Assembly (NCBI RefSeq): GCF_000485595.1
Contig: NW_014577587.1
Span: forward strand, 190,745-215,096
Source: Priapulus caudatus
Lineage: Eukaryota > Priapulida > Priapulimorpha > Priapulimorphida > Priapulidae
Direction of reading: 5' to 3'
Length of the DNA stretch: 24,352 nucleotides
A program made the translations under genes and the position numbers. Below the pieces are notes generated by a model. The model worked only from the letters and a program-made list of their open reading frames with translations, did no database searches and was not told the origin of the DNA. Positions 11,370-20,983 of this stretch are shown one piece after another. The number at the start of each line of letters is the position of its first letter. Positions within the stretch are counted from its first letter, which is position 1.

Positions 11370-12532
11370 TGAAACGACGAAAACGACTTGGGATGTCGAA
11401 GCTGGGGGTCAAAGGTCAAAGGTCAAGAGGTGTAAAAGAAGGGGGAACATTCACTCCTTAACTTAAGGTATAGGGAGGAAATGCAGAATTGCGGCACAAA
11501 TCTAAACGGCATGACCTAGGCTTGTGATAGTCGGTGTATAGCATCATGGTAGGAAAAGCCATCGCTGTGCCGAAATTGGAGGTCACAGGTCAAAGGTCAA
11601 TGGGGCACAGGGCAGATTTTAGACATTTTCTGAGGACATGGTCTGACGGAGTGATTGGAAAACTTTTTTGTTTCAGCGGTGACCTAGCATTTTTATGGCT
11701 TTATTGAAAGGACCATGAAATGTACTTTCTGCTGACATGCGAAGAGTAAGTGTCGTATAACCTTTTGACCCTCAAGAGGAGGGTTAAACATGGATTTGTT
11801 GACTGTTAACAAAGGACTGAACTGCTTTTGCTATTGTGGATGTGAGGCTACAGTTGCACAGTTCAATTGCAAAGGCAAAAGTTTGTTAAACAAGGTTTAC
11901 GCTCCTTAAATCATATTATTTTCTAAAGCAGTGTATTAGCACCCTGTATTAGCATACTGTAATGAACCCTGAATGCTCCCGTGGGTAAGCAAAAACATGG
12001 GGGCAGCCCATTACGCATGCATGGGGGTGAACTGGTACTATTCTAATCATAATTATTGCCTGGCAACCTGCAATACAGATGTGTTAACTCACAGCTGAGC
12101 GAAATTCTCGCCTGCCTGAATATACTCCTGATTTCAGCAACTCAATGGAGTGAGGTTATCACGCACGAAGGGTGACGCCATCTTTGGTTATTGATGACAC
12201 TTGCACGCGCCATCTCGCGGCAACTGCTTTTGTTATTAGAGCCCCCACCACCACCACTACGCTCGCGCTCACGCGCTCACGCGCGACGCATATCCATGAT
12301 AACATGTTAATATAGCGAAGTCATTAAAGTTACACAGCTGTATCTTTATTACTGTACTACCGGTATAGCAAAGCCTAGCTATCATAGATTTTAGATCTGT
12401 ATTAGTAGTATCCTAGATATATGCTCTGAGCGCGAACGCGGTGATGGGAGGGTGCTCTTCATTCGTTTGCCAGTGAGATTAGCATCAGAACACCTGCCGT
12501 CAGGTGAGCGCTGTCGCTCTGAGGCACTTGTT
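11370..12532 (+). mobile_element. Long interspersed repeat, copy A, interrupted
   Basis: 11443-11835 matches the inverse of 17478-17836, and 12225-12532 matches the inverse of 19548-19883. In copy C (19548-20000) the two parts are contiguous, so copy A carries about 385 extra bases at 11841-12225. ACTGCTTTTGCTATT-type sequence on both sides looks like a target duplication. The AACAAGTGCC terminus lies at 12532 on the minus strand. The short frames inside are not conserved as protein. Confidence 0.65.
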
Positions 12533-12539
12533 GAAGATT

Positions 12540-13368
12540 CCCTGGAAAGTCCAGGGAGTCCAGTGCTTTCTAAAGCAACACACATACTGCCTGTAGGACT
12601 CACTGTCGTTGGTGTACTACTGATGCCACGATGGAATTTGAGGTGGTGGGCAAATCCATTACTCTGAGATCAGTTCACAGTGCTTACAGAGTCGTTGGCC
12701 ATTGGGGTAGCCATACGGTTGTGTGTAGACACCGTGTCCTGTTGCGTGGTGATCTTATAATTCAGCATGGCTAACATCATATGTTCGCATGTTGGTAGGC
12801 CCATGATGGTTGGTACATCCGGGTTGATGTGTCTGTACACATTCGTGTCTGATGGAGTTAGACTATGTTGTGTACCAGTATGTTTTTAACCTGACCTGCA
12901 ATTTAATTTCAATGCCAATATATATGTTACCTGCCGGTTAGCCACAAGTTACCTTCTCGCTTCTCACCATGTGGAAAACAGTCATGAAACAGTCGTAGAG
13001 CCTAGTTGGGCTACCGGCCGAGGACTTTTTTGGATTACACCAACCACCTTGCATTGCGAATGCAAGTATAACTGTAAAACTATTTAGATTGCTGATCGTA
13101 TTGTTGTAGCACAGATATACCAGACAGTCCAATAAACCAAGTCAGATGAACTCGAAATGATGGTAACAGCCATTATAATTAATTCTACTTGTAATTATAT
13201 TTAAAAAAAGATCAATGGTATCATTGTTTCGATACTCACATATACACTAAACTAAAAGATTTTTGACACTTGAATGAGCCATCACCACTTCCATGATGTC
13301 TGCGAAGAGGTCACCGTGATACACTGAATCTTTTTGATGTCAAAATGCTCGACCTATACTCGTGTTCA
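12540..13368. other. Intergenic stretch between the convergent genes
   Basis: No exon or repeat was recognised here. It presumably includes sequence just beyond the METTL17 3' end. Confidence 0.35.
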
Positions 13369-13374
13369 TTTATT
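13369..13374 (-). other. Candidate polyadenylation signal (AATAAA) for METTL17
   Basis: The minus strand reads AATAAA about 125 bases past the METTL17 stop codon at 13499-13501. The position and canonical hexamer make it the best 3'-end candidate. Cleavage position is not shown by the sequence. Confidence 0.5.
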
Positions 13375-13498
13375 TCAGTCACAGCGTTGAACCGGTTACA
13401 CAATTGCAATAGTATAGATTGTGCAATAGCAATCATCATTAAACACGGCATCCTTTTCATGCAAGTGCTGCTCCACGTGGTTATAGTTTACTTGACCT

Positions 13499-16400
13499 TC
13501 AACTTTGCTCACCACCTCTACCTGTGTCATTGGCAAGATCAGCTGCTGCAGGTCTGTCTGTCTTGGTATTGTTAATATCATCGACTGTAGTATGGTTGCC
13601 ATCATGTGCAATTGCTAACTTTACAGGTAGACTGTCACCCCAATCGCTTTTCTTTGCACATCGGTACAAATGCCTGAGAATCAAATAAAAAGTCATGCTC
13701 GTTAACATTGAACCTCACATAAATTATCAAAACAATTGGACAATGATAATGTAAGAACACCTTTCTGTGAGAGTTTGTGTTACAAGGAAGGCCGTCGCTA
13801 CGCGTTCGGTTACTGGACGCCCAGCTCCCAGGCTACGCATATATTTCTTATATATTTCTTATGTGAACCCAACTATATTTTTTTCAGTAAAAAACAATAT
13901 ACAATTTATACCATAATATTACTTATCTTTAGGTATTTTAACAAAAAAATGTGTTTTTGTAACTTTTGAAGCAATAGTAAATCCAGTAAAATCAACGATT
14001 TGAAAGGGGGCGTGGCCTAATTGTGATTTGGATTTGGGAATCTGTGCTGAGCTGTGTAATGGATTACCGGACGCATAGCCACTGCGTACAAGGAATGGCT
14101 TGATTACTTCCATAAATATTACCATAACGGTTGTCATTAATTTCTATTGAGATATAGATTTTATAATAACCGCTTACTATACAGGCAAACCTGTATATGA
14201 AGAACAGTTAAGGAAACCCCAAAAATGGTCCTTCACAGACAGATATACATTTTATAGATGTGGTTTCAATGTATAACTGCCACTCAAGAGTCATGCTAGA
14301 AGGGCATGTCCTTTATAGGCTATTGTTTGCTCTACAAAGACGTCCGATAATACATGTTTGACTGTATAAAGCAACTTACTTGTGCTTCCCTGCGGTTATC
14401 GTAACTCTCCGCAGTTGGCCGCTTGCAGTGCACAGGTTACAGTGGACATGTCGGTGTCTGACGATAGATGGTCGGACGATACGTGGCCATGTTTCTTGGA
14501 CACGCGCTCCCTTGGTAAGAACCACATAGCTAAACCTCACCATGTCTCGACCAATCTCGGCATCTCTCTGTAAAATGTAATAATTTAGTAATAAGCAGTA
14601 GAAAAAGTAACAGTAATGAATAATTTCAAGATTTTCATTTAGTATGTTAGAATAGGCCTTTTATTATTTTAGTCATAATTGCTGTTTTGCTGGATAATAT
14701 CAGGAGTGAATAATAATATATATAATAATACATATTATAGATAATAATATCTATTATTATTCACTCCTGATAATATGAGGTAAAATGATTTTATAACAAG
14801 AGCCGCAGAGCGACTGGGCTCATCTGAGGTCTGTTGCTAAGGTTATAAACGTAACATTTCAGTCATGCGTAGTGACACCTTTGTTAAGCGCAGATATGCA
14901 GATACGCAGTTGCGTACACATCATTTCAGCAAACAATTTTTTTATTGCAGAGAGAGAGCGAGAGAGAGGAAGAGAGAGAGGGGGGCGAGAGAGAGAAAGA
15001 GCGGGCGAGAGGAGAGAGAGGGAGAGAGTCAGTCAGACTAAATTGTTTATAAACAAATAACACCCACGCGGCGCACTACTGTATCAGTTACGTCATCGAT
15101 TGAAATGTACATTCCGATTTCGCCGCGCGGCGTCCAAACTTTCGACTAAGATGGCGGGCAGAGGTAAGGCAGACCCACGTATAACGTACAGATTTCTTCA
15201 ATGTCAGGGAGGATCAACACATTTTGACTGACAGTCAACCATCGGGCTCTGCAGCGTCCACAAGCCAGCATGCTCCACCATATCCCAACATTGCACACTA
15301 CTGTAACATCGACGGAGAGAGCCATGCCAAGGACAATTATAAAACTGGCAAATTGTCATTGGTAGGTTTTACGATTTATTTCTGCAATTACTTATCTCAA
15401 GATTGGTTAAACTGATGTTAAGAAAGTAATTCTTTCTGCACTTTTGAGCGCAATATACATTTGACCTATCCTGCCGGGACATTCTTCTCACTCTGTTCCG
15501 ATAGATGGCATGCATACTGACTAGACATGATGGGCGTCGAAACCAGGGCGCAGCCCGATGATTGGCACGCAGTGCCACGCTTAAACAGGCATCGCCCTCC
15601 GCACCTCTCATCACACAAGTACATCTAACGTTTTCGATGTGCGAATCGCTGATCTAACGTTCTGCCGCATCAATCTACTCGCGAACTGTCTTAATCGATA
15701 GCTAGTGGCTTCTTAACAAAAATCACCTGCTATTTAGCACGCTGCGCCCTTGAATTTCCTCGTAAATCTGCATTTTAGTGAGACCGTAAGCCCCGCCCAT
15801 TATTCCTTATACGGCGTGCACGGCAGCTAGCTTCGCTCTGAGCCGAGGGCTTATCCGTTATCTGCCGATTTTCCAGACACATCGTCGCCAGCGCAGTTCG
15901 AACGTGTGGCCGTAGATTGTGTAGAACGTGTACTGTAGATTGGCCGGCGTGCTTTGTGTATACGTGATTATGTACGTGACCAGAGTTGTGTATGCATTCC
16001 GATAGGGGTCGCTCGCTCTCGGCTCGCGGTCGTGTAGAGTTAACAAGTGCCGCAGAGCGACAGGGCTCATCTGGTGTTCTGCTGATAAATTAATTTGTGC
16101 ATAGCAAGACGTCCTATACATACGTTTATTTCTAACCCAAAAAAACAACACTTCAAACTAGTGTAATAAAGTTCCGATAGATGGTAGGTCTATTTATAGT
16201 TGGCCTTAAAGGGACAGTAGCCTCTAGGATTTTACTGCATACAACTGTACTTACTGTATAACAAATCGTCTATAGAGTACCGAAGTGTGACGTCACGTTG
16301 GCAAGACAACGTACGGGCTGGTTCTACACAAGCCACTGGCTCCATAACATTTACTGCGTGAAAATGTTGTGCGTACGTAAAACACGAGTGTGTGCGCTGC

Positions 16401-19205
16401 AGACAGCGGTAAAGCATCGGTAGCAAGTCGATCTTACAATATTTAATGAATTTAAAAAAAAAATTTGTTGTTAATTTTTTTTTTTTTTTTTCGTTGCTTT
16501 CCACTTCTATCCTTCGGAAATCTATAAAAACTGCAATAATGACTCTCAGAATGCTGGTTACAATCGGGTACAAAACACGACACGCAGTTAATGTTACAGA
16601 GGCATATGATTGTGTAGAACCAGTGGGCTCGTTGTCATGCCACCGTGACGTCATCACTTCGGTACTCTATACCCACATGTATTTGTCACCAGATACTTAA
16701 TTAATTATTTACACATCAACGCTACGAAATTTGAACGGCGCCATGACACCCGCGACCGTGCTGCCACCCTGAAAAAGTTGCGTATTTGCATTTTTATTTT
16801 GCAGGTAAATGACCGAGGGCTAATCACAAAAGTGCAATTATATTTATACCTAAATGCTATATAACCGAACGATATTCATTTTAGGGCAAATTTATCCATA
16901 TTATAACTGAAACTATATGTCGTTTATAAGATATTACAATCCTTTTGCTTTTAAATGAATAAATAAGAAATACCCTCGGTCTGTAGCCCTTGGCTGGAAA
17001 GTGGGTTTGCGCAACTTCTCAGATCGTGCGCCTTTGAGTGGCCGCCACCGTCGTTGTAATCAAACTGTAGTCGTTAGTTTAAACATTAAAAAAAATATTT
17101 CTAATGGTGTTTGAACCATCGAAACTTTTATGTAGTGCAATTATAACCTAAATTAGCTGAAAATAACCCTAGAACCTAGAGGCTACTGTTCCTTTAATCA
17201 AAAACAGAAGTTTGCATAAGTGCTATTGACATTGTATTCCCAACGTACAGAATCTCATATAGAGAATGAAGTTCATATATGATTTAAGGCGCGTAAACGT
17301 TGTTCAAGTAAGTTTTGCATGCCCAATTTGGTTCAAGGATAGAGATGATGTCCAGTACGGTGATTGGATAGGATGATGTTAGTTGATAAGATAGGACTGG
17401 ACATCTTCTCTATCCCTGAGCCCAGAATTTCACTGTGAAATTTAAGTCTTCCACGATCACACAAGTACCATCAAACACAGTTCAGTCCTTTGTTAACAGT
17501 CAACAAATCCATGTTTAACCCTCCTCTTGAGGATCAAAAGTTTATCAGACACTCTTCGCACGTCAGTGGAAAGCACATTTCATGGTCCTTTCAATAAAGT
17601 GATAAAAATGGTAGGTCAGCGCTGAAACAAAAAAAGTTTTTTACTCTGTCCATTAGGCCATGTCCTCAGAAAATGTCTGATATCTGACCTTCCCCCACTG
17701 CCCTTGACCTGCTGACCTCCAATTTCGCACTGGTGATGGGTTTCCTGCCTATTACACTATACACTGAATATTAAGAGCATAGGTCGAGCCGTTCAGATTT
17801 GTGCCGCAATTCTTTATTTCCTCCTATACCTTAAGTTAAGGGGAAATATCCCCCTCCGTTGACACATCTTGACCTTTGACCCTTGACCCCCAAATTGGTC
17901 ATATCCCCGAGTCCTTTTCACGACCCCCCCCCCCCGGACGTCCCGATTATCGTGACCGTATGTCAAGCTGTTAAGATTTGTGCCCAACTGTTGATGGACA
18001 CATGGATCACGGACGGACGCTCATGCAATTCTACAAGCTGCATCTGACATCGTCAGATGAGCTAAAAACTATTGGAAAGTTAGCTGATCTAACTAATGAT
18101 ATACATTATATAAACTGGTAGGTCTCAGAGTTATACCTAAATAACATTCACCATATTATAGTTATTACCATAACCTGTGGGCTTCATACTATAATAACAT
18201 TTATTTAAAACTCACCTTGAATCACTGAATAACTTGCCTAACACACCAACTGAATTATAAGCTAATAGTAATAGCATAATTAAACCATTAGAATTCCAAA
18301 CCTTGAATAACGATAAAGGCTGATATGGAACCTCAAAGTTGCATGGTGTATTTGTTCCATCAATGCTTCTAGGACATGTGACATCATGAGGACACTATGG
18401 GACAGAGAAACAAGGCAAGTAAACTCATAACCACTGTTCACAGAATCCACAGCACCATATAATCAAACCTGTATACAAGGATCATTCAATGATCATTACC
18501 CAGTACGTCGGTCTATCATCACACAATATTACATATATATGCATTGATGAAATACCTCTGGACGTGCTGCTGCTACATTTGTTAAGAGGACAAAGGTAGG
18601 ATTAACAATTCCTTGGTAAGGTTAACCAGGACAAAGACTATATAACAATGCATACTGCAGGTATAAGTACAGTTACACATTTGCTGCTGCACAAGATGGC
18701 CCATAGCAATCAACTCAAAGCTGTGTACAAGGATCATTCAAGAGAAACTCCAGAAGTGTCGATTATAAACAGGTCCCCATTTTATATATGCCTCCATTTT
18801 ATATATCCCCCAATATGCTAACACAGGTTTGACTGTATAGGTAAAAACGAAGTGGACACTACAAATGTGACCCGAAAAACAAGTGTGACCTTTAAACGAT
18901 TTGATATTTGATATTCAATTCTAACCTGAACCAGCCATTTCAGTGCATGCCCATTTAGCCTATATAGTACAGAATCTGATGTACCACATAATGTATAGAT
19001 TAAGATAAACACTTTCTTATATTTTCTAACATCTTATCACGAATAGGTGCAAATCTTAAGGATCTAAAACACAAAAAATATTTACCGGGGAAAACACGTG
19101 TCCAATCTGAGAGGCATTTGAAGGATGATATGTCTCAGAATTTGATATAATAGGCTGCTCATTATTTAGCTGGCTGATGTCATCTGTTCTGGAGAGATGT
19201 GAATG
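13499..19205 (-). CDS. METTL17: METTL17 (Rsm22-like mitoribosome assembly factor), C-terminal part, 4 exons
   Basis: METTL17/Rsm22 is a methyltransferase-fold protein that binds the mitochondrial small ribosomal subunit during assembly. Minus-strand exons in reading order: 19205-19086 (40 codons, ends GHVFSP), 18394-18302 (31 codons, starts CPHDVTCPRS), 14567-14380 (188 bp, contains MVRFSYVVLTKG, WPRIVRP and RHVHCNLC), and 13673-13499 (K completed across the junction, then HLYRCAKKSDWGDSLPV and a variable tail to TGA). Donors and acceptors are canonical and phases fit across every junction (0, 0, 2), giving 191 residues. Family hallmarks are the CPHD box, the HVHCxLC box and the terminal LYRCA..WGD.LPV box. 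The cysteines of the family's 4Fe-4S site are present: CPHD, TCPR, TPCNF and the HVHC segment. The methyltransferase domain and N-terminus should lie upstream at higher coordinates; I could not find them before 24352. The gene converges on TK2. Confidence 0.9.
13794..14082. mobile_element. Possible 290-bp MITE in the last METTL17 intron
   Basis: GTCGCTACGCGTTCGGTTA at the left resembles the inverse of TAACCGGACGCATAGCCAC-type sequence at 14064-14082 (imperfect, about 16 of 20). A related GTGGCTACGCGACCGGTTCC occurs at about 23727-23746. Limits are approximate. Confidence 0.35.
14178..14368. mobile_element. 191-bp MITE with TATACAGTCAAACCTGTATA-type ends
   Basis: The left end TATACAGGCAAACCTGTATA (14178-14197) is the inverse of the right end at 14349-14368 with few mismatches. 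The element stops 11 bases from the METTL17 exon whose donor is at 14379. Related ends occur near 6698, 18463 and 18827. Confidence 0.6.
14699..14771. mobile_element. 73-bp foldback element, TCAGGAGT family
   Basis: A perfect 20-bp inverted repeat, ATCAGGAGTGAATAATAATA (14699-14718) with its inverse at 14752-14771, surrounds an AT-rich centre that is itself partly palindromic. Confidence 0.8.
14795..14826 (+). repeat. AACAAG-CCGCAGAGCGAC terminus motif
   Basis: AACAAGAGCCGCAGAGCGAC is followed by a GGGCTCATCTG tail. The same motif is at 16042-16072, at 19548-19575 and, on the minus strand, at 12505-12532. In two of these places it ends a long repeat copy, so it marks a repeat end. Confidence 0.65.
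14949..15029 (+). repeat. (GA)n purine tract
   Basis: About 80 bases of nearly pure G and A in GAGA units within the large METTL17 intron. It could form triplex structure. The arginine/glutamate-rich frame across it is low complexity. Confidence 0.95.
15080..15163 (+). promoter_or_regulatory. CpG-rich promoter-like site with CRE and YY1-type start motif
   Basis: A CpG-rich patch holds TTACGTCATCG (15088-15098, cAMP-response-element-like) and then AAGATGGCGGGC at 15148-15159, which matches the YY1 motif often placed over start codons at animal 5' ends. The ATG at 15151 opens M-A-G-R and is followed by a good donor, GAG|GTAAGG, at 15163/15164. It lies inside the largest METTL17 intron on the opposite strand. 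It may drive a nested gene, an antisense transcript, or be a chance motif cluster. Confidence 0.35.
15192..15361 (+). CDS. Possible coding exon of an unrecognised plus-strand gene
   Basis: One frame is open from 15185 through a possible donor TTG|GTAGGT at 15361/15362 and reads like protein, with segments such as SQPSGSAASTSQHAPPYPN and HYCNIDGESHAKDNYKTGK. The first candidate exon (ATG 15151 to 15163, phase 1) would join in frame with an acceptor at 15191, but that intron would be only 28 bases, too short for ordinary splicing. An unspliced reading from the ATG at 15151 stops at 15229 after 26 residues. No family is recognised and no downstream exon was found. It could be a 5' exon, an antisense transcript or non-coding sequence. 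Confidence 0.3.
15370..16041. other. METTL17 intron stretch without recognised features
   Basis: GC content is higher than in the surroundings, and there is a CCCCGCCC box near 15791. No exon chain was found on either strand. Confidence 0.3.
16042..16072 (+). repeat. AACAAGTGCCGCAGAGCGAC terminus motif
   Basis: Another occurrence of the repeat end described at 14795. The sequence beyond it does not clearly continue into the known long repeat. Confidence 0.65.
16206..17197. mobile_element. About 990-bp TTAA-flanked element
   Basis: TTAA-AGGGACAGTAGCCTCT at the left (16206) faces the inverse of AGAGGCTACTGTTCCT-TTAA at the right (to 17197), a 19-bp inverted repeat with one mismatch. TTAA duplication points to a piggyBac- or Kolobok-type non-autonomous element. 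The interior has a second inverted pair (about 16270-16380 against 16570-16680), which explains the two overlapping antisense frames there. A solo right end occurs at 23051-23098. Confidence 0.75.
17337..17415. repeat. 79-bp hairpin
   Basis: GGATAGAGATGATGTCCAGT (17337-17356) pairs with its inverse at 17396-17415 with one mismatch, around a 39-base loop. It lies in the METTL17 intron, just before copy B of the long repeat. Confidence 0.8.
17460..18064 (-). mobile_element. Long interspersed repeat, copy B, with terminal hairpin
   Basis: On the minus strand it begins with a TAGCTCATCTGAC/GTCAGATG-type hairpin (18064-18035) and a short CCGTCCGT tract. It then aligns with copy A from about 11370 to 11835, including GGGTCAAAGGTCAAG-type runs and CTTAACTTAAGGTATAG. 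It stops near 17460 and lacks the second half present in copies A and C. Confidence 0.65.
18459..18841. mobile_element. Possible element with AATCAAACCTGTATA / ACAGGTTTGACTGTAT ends
   Basis: ATCAAACCTGTATACAAGG at about 18462 is the approximate inverse of ACAGGTTTGACTGTATAGG at about 18824. GTATACAAGGATCATTCA and GTGTACAAGGATCATTCA are repeated inside (about 18470 and 18723). It sits in the METTL17 intron between the exons ending at 18394 and 19086. Confidence 0.4.
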
Positions 19206-19547
19206 CTGCAAAGACAATTAGTCCTTTGTAAAGTATACTCCTGCCAATAATACAACATGAGCATTACTCTATCTTCATTGCAGTGAAGTCATTGCGGAGT
19301 GATGAAATAAACAAGTAGAATATTTAATATTGTTTTACTTATATACACAGTTAGGTTGTTATTAGAATACATACAAAAGTATGTGGCACTCCCCTGAAAA
19401 AAGTGATAATAAGGACTTGTTGAAGATCCGTTATGATATGATTTACCATTGAAATTGTGCTAGTAGGAAATGTGGATTAGAAACCCCGGGAGGAAGAGGG
19501 TAGGGCACTATTGCCAGCTATATATTTCATAGAATATGGCCTAATTG
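19206..19547. other. Upstream of the first METTL17 exon found; no further exon seen
   Basis: The minus strand was read for the expected upstream exon and none was found. The sequence is AT-rich intron-like. Confidence 0.35.
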
Positions 19548-20000
19548 AACAAGTGCCGCAGAGCGACAGCGCTCAACTGACGTGTACTGTAGCCAGGTAT
19601 TTTTCTGATAAACTCACTGGCAACCGAATCAAGTGCGCCCTCCTGCCACCGCGTTCGCGCTCAGAGCATAATTTATATCTAGGATACTACTAATACAGAT
19701 CTAAAATCTATGATAGGCTTTGCTATACCTACTGGTAGTACAGTAATAAAGATACAGCTGTGTAACTTTAATGACTTTGCTATATTAACATGTTATCATG
19801 GATATGCATCAAGCACGAGCGTAGTGGTGGTGGTGAAGAAGGGTGAGGGGAGAGAGGGGGGGGGGCAGGTGGAGGAAGCTCTAATAGCAAAAGCAGTTCA
19901 GTTCTTTGTTAACAGTCAAAAAATCCATGTTTAACCCTCCTCTTGAGGGTCAAAAGCTTATCCAACACTTACTCTTCGCATGTCAGCAGAAAGAACTCCC
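19548..20000 (-). mobile_element. Long interspersed repeat, copy C
   Basis: It is contiguous from the AACAAGTGCCGCAGAGCGAC terminus at 19548 to about 20000. It matches the inverse of 12225-12532 and then of 11740-11835, showing how the two halves of copy A belong together. It includes a G-rich run at 19848-19866. Confidence 0.7.
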
Positions 20001-20073
20001 TACCGTACCCTGACTGTCCCTGTTCCGCCCACTACTGATGTCGCAAAATTTGAAATATACATACAGACCTGTA

Positions 20074-20561
20074 CAGGGGTCAAAATTAGTGGTATACCGA
20101 TATCCGCAGGATAGTAGATTCTTGTGTTGGATACTAGATTTCAATGCTTGGTATCTCGCCGGGATAGTAAAATAAAATCGTCAAAATCGGGATAGTGGTT
20201 GTTGAGTTATCAACTTTATACAGCAGCGCATCTGAGCGAGAGTGCGCGATCTGAGCCGGCTCAGGCACCCTTACTATGCCACACTACTCACTAGCATTAT
20301 ACAGCATGCATAGCATATTTACAAGCGCAAGCGTAAGCGTCGCCGATGTTGATCATAAATGTGATGTGTATACATTGTATCAAGCAAACCAGACAATGCG
20401 TCTAGACAATATGTCTGCAGTGTACTGTGAAGGCGTATATAAAAATGAACGCAAGCGATGAGAATTTTGAAGGTTGAAATTACTATCCAAAAAATGGGAT
20501 ACCAGATCAATACCTGGTATCCCGAATGGATACCATAATAAAAATAAAATTTCGACCCCTG
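20074..20561. mobile_element. 488-bp hAT-like non-autonomous element
   Basis: The ends read CAGGGGTCAAAATT on the left and, on the opposite strand from the right, CAGGGGTCGAAATT. CTGTA directly flanks both sides (20069-20073 and 20562-20566). CAGGGGT-type ends suit hAT, but the duplication is 5 bases rather than the usual 8. GGTATC/GATACC motifs repeat near the ends. Confidence 0.6.
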
Positions 20562-20730
20562 CTGTATGATATCTTTATAAAGTTAGATTGGAGTATGAAA
20601 CTGTGAAACCAAGAAGAAATTTCAACCTATATACACTGATGCGCGCAATCCTTTTGCAAATATCGCGATGATCGGAAATGCGTATTCCTTTCGCAATGTT
20701 TACGACATTTTCGCGCGAGATTTTTGAAAG

Positions 20731-20975
20731 ATGGCTCCAAGTGTTTACACTGTTGTGGTGGAACGGCAAAATTTGTATGATTATCTTAATGGGTTGGAAA
20801 CGTATAGACTCGCTGACACTGAGGTCCGGAGGTGAAACGTAACAGGGTAAAGGTTACGAATATTTTGCGGAAAGGGGAGGAAGGACACAAGGATCGGAAG
20901 GAACGGGATCATAAAGCGGCGCGTTTCCTGCCGACAAGCGGTACCTATGTATTACAACATCGGCTGAAAGTCAAG
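20731..20975 (+). pseudogene. Possible short coding stretch in two frames, unrecognised
   Basis: An ATG at 20731 opens 34 codons (MAPSVYTVVVERQNLYDYL at the start) ending in TGA at 20833. From 20832 a second frame runs on without a stop through segments such as VKRNRVKVTNILRKG and KERDHKAARFLPTSGTY to a possible donor AAG|GTACGG at 20975/20976. Together they would read about 80 residues with one frame change near 20830. This could be a frameshifted gene remnant, a 5' exon with a small sequence error, or chance. No homologue is recognised, and repeat elements flank it on both sides. Confidence 0.25.
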
Positions 20976-20983
20976 GTACGGTC

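Noticed and set aside
11180-11419. 79-codon minus-strand frame
   Set aside because: It is at the edge of long-repeat copy A, and the related copy B does not preserve the frame as protein.
12391-12667. Overlapping frames on both strands of about 70 codons
   Set aside because: Mostly inside long-repeat copy A; the matching stretch in copy C has indels that break both frames.
16232-16657. 141-codon minus-strand frame
   Set aside because: It lies entirely in the TTAA element, overlaps a plus-strand frame over internal inverted repeats, and shows no transposase or other domain.
18540-18600. Possible extra METTL17 minus-strand exon (reads VLLTNVAAARPEVFHQC)
   Set aside because: The exon ending at 19086 joins directly and in phase with the exon starting at 18394 to give HVFSP-CPHD as in the family; an extra exon would interrupt this.
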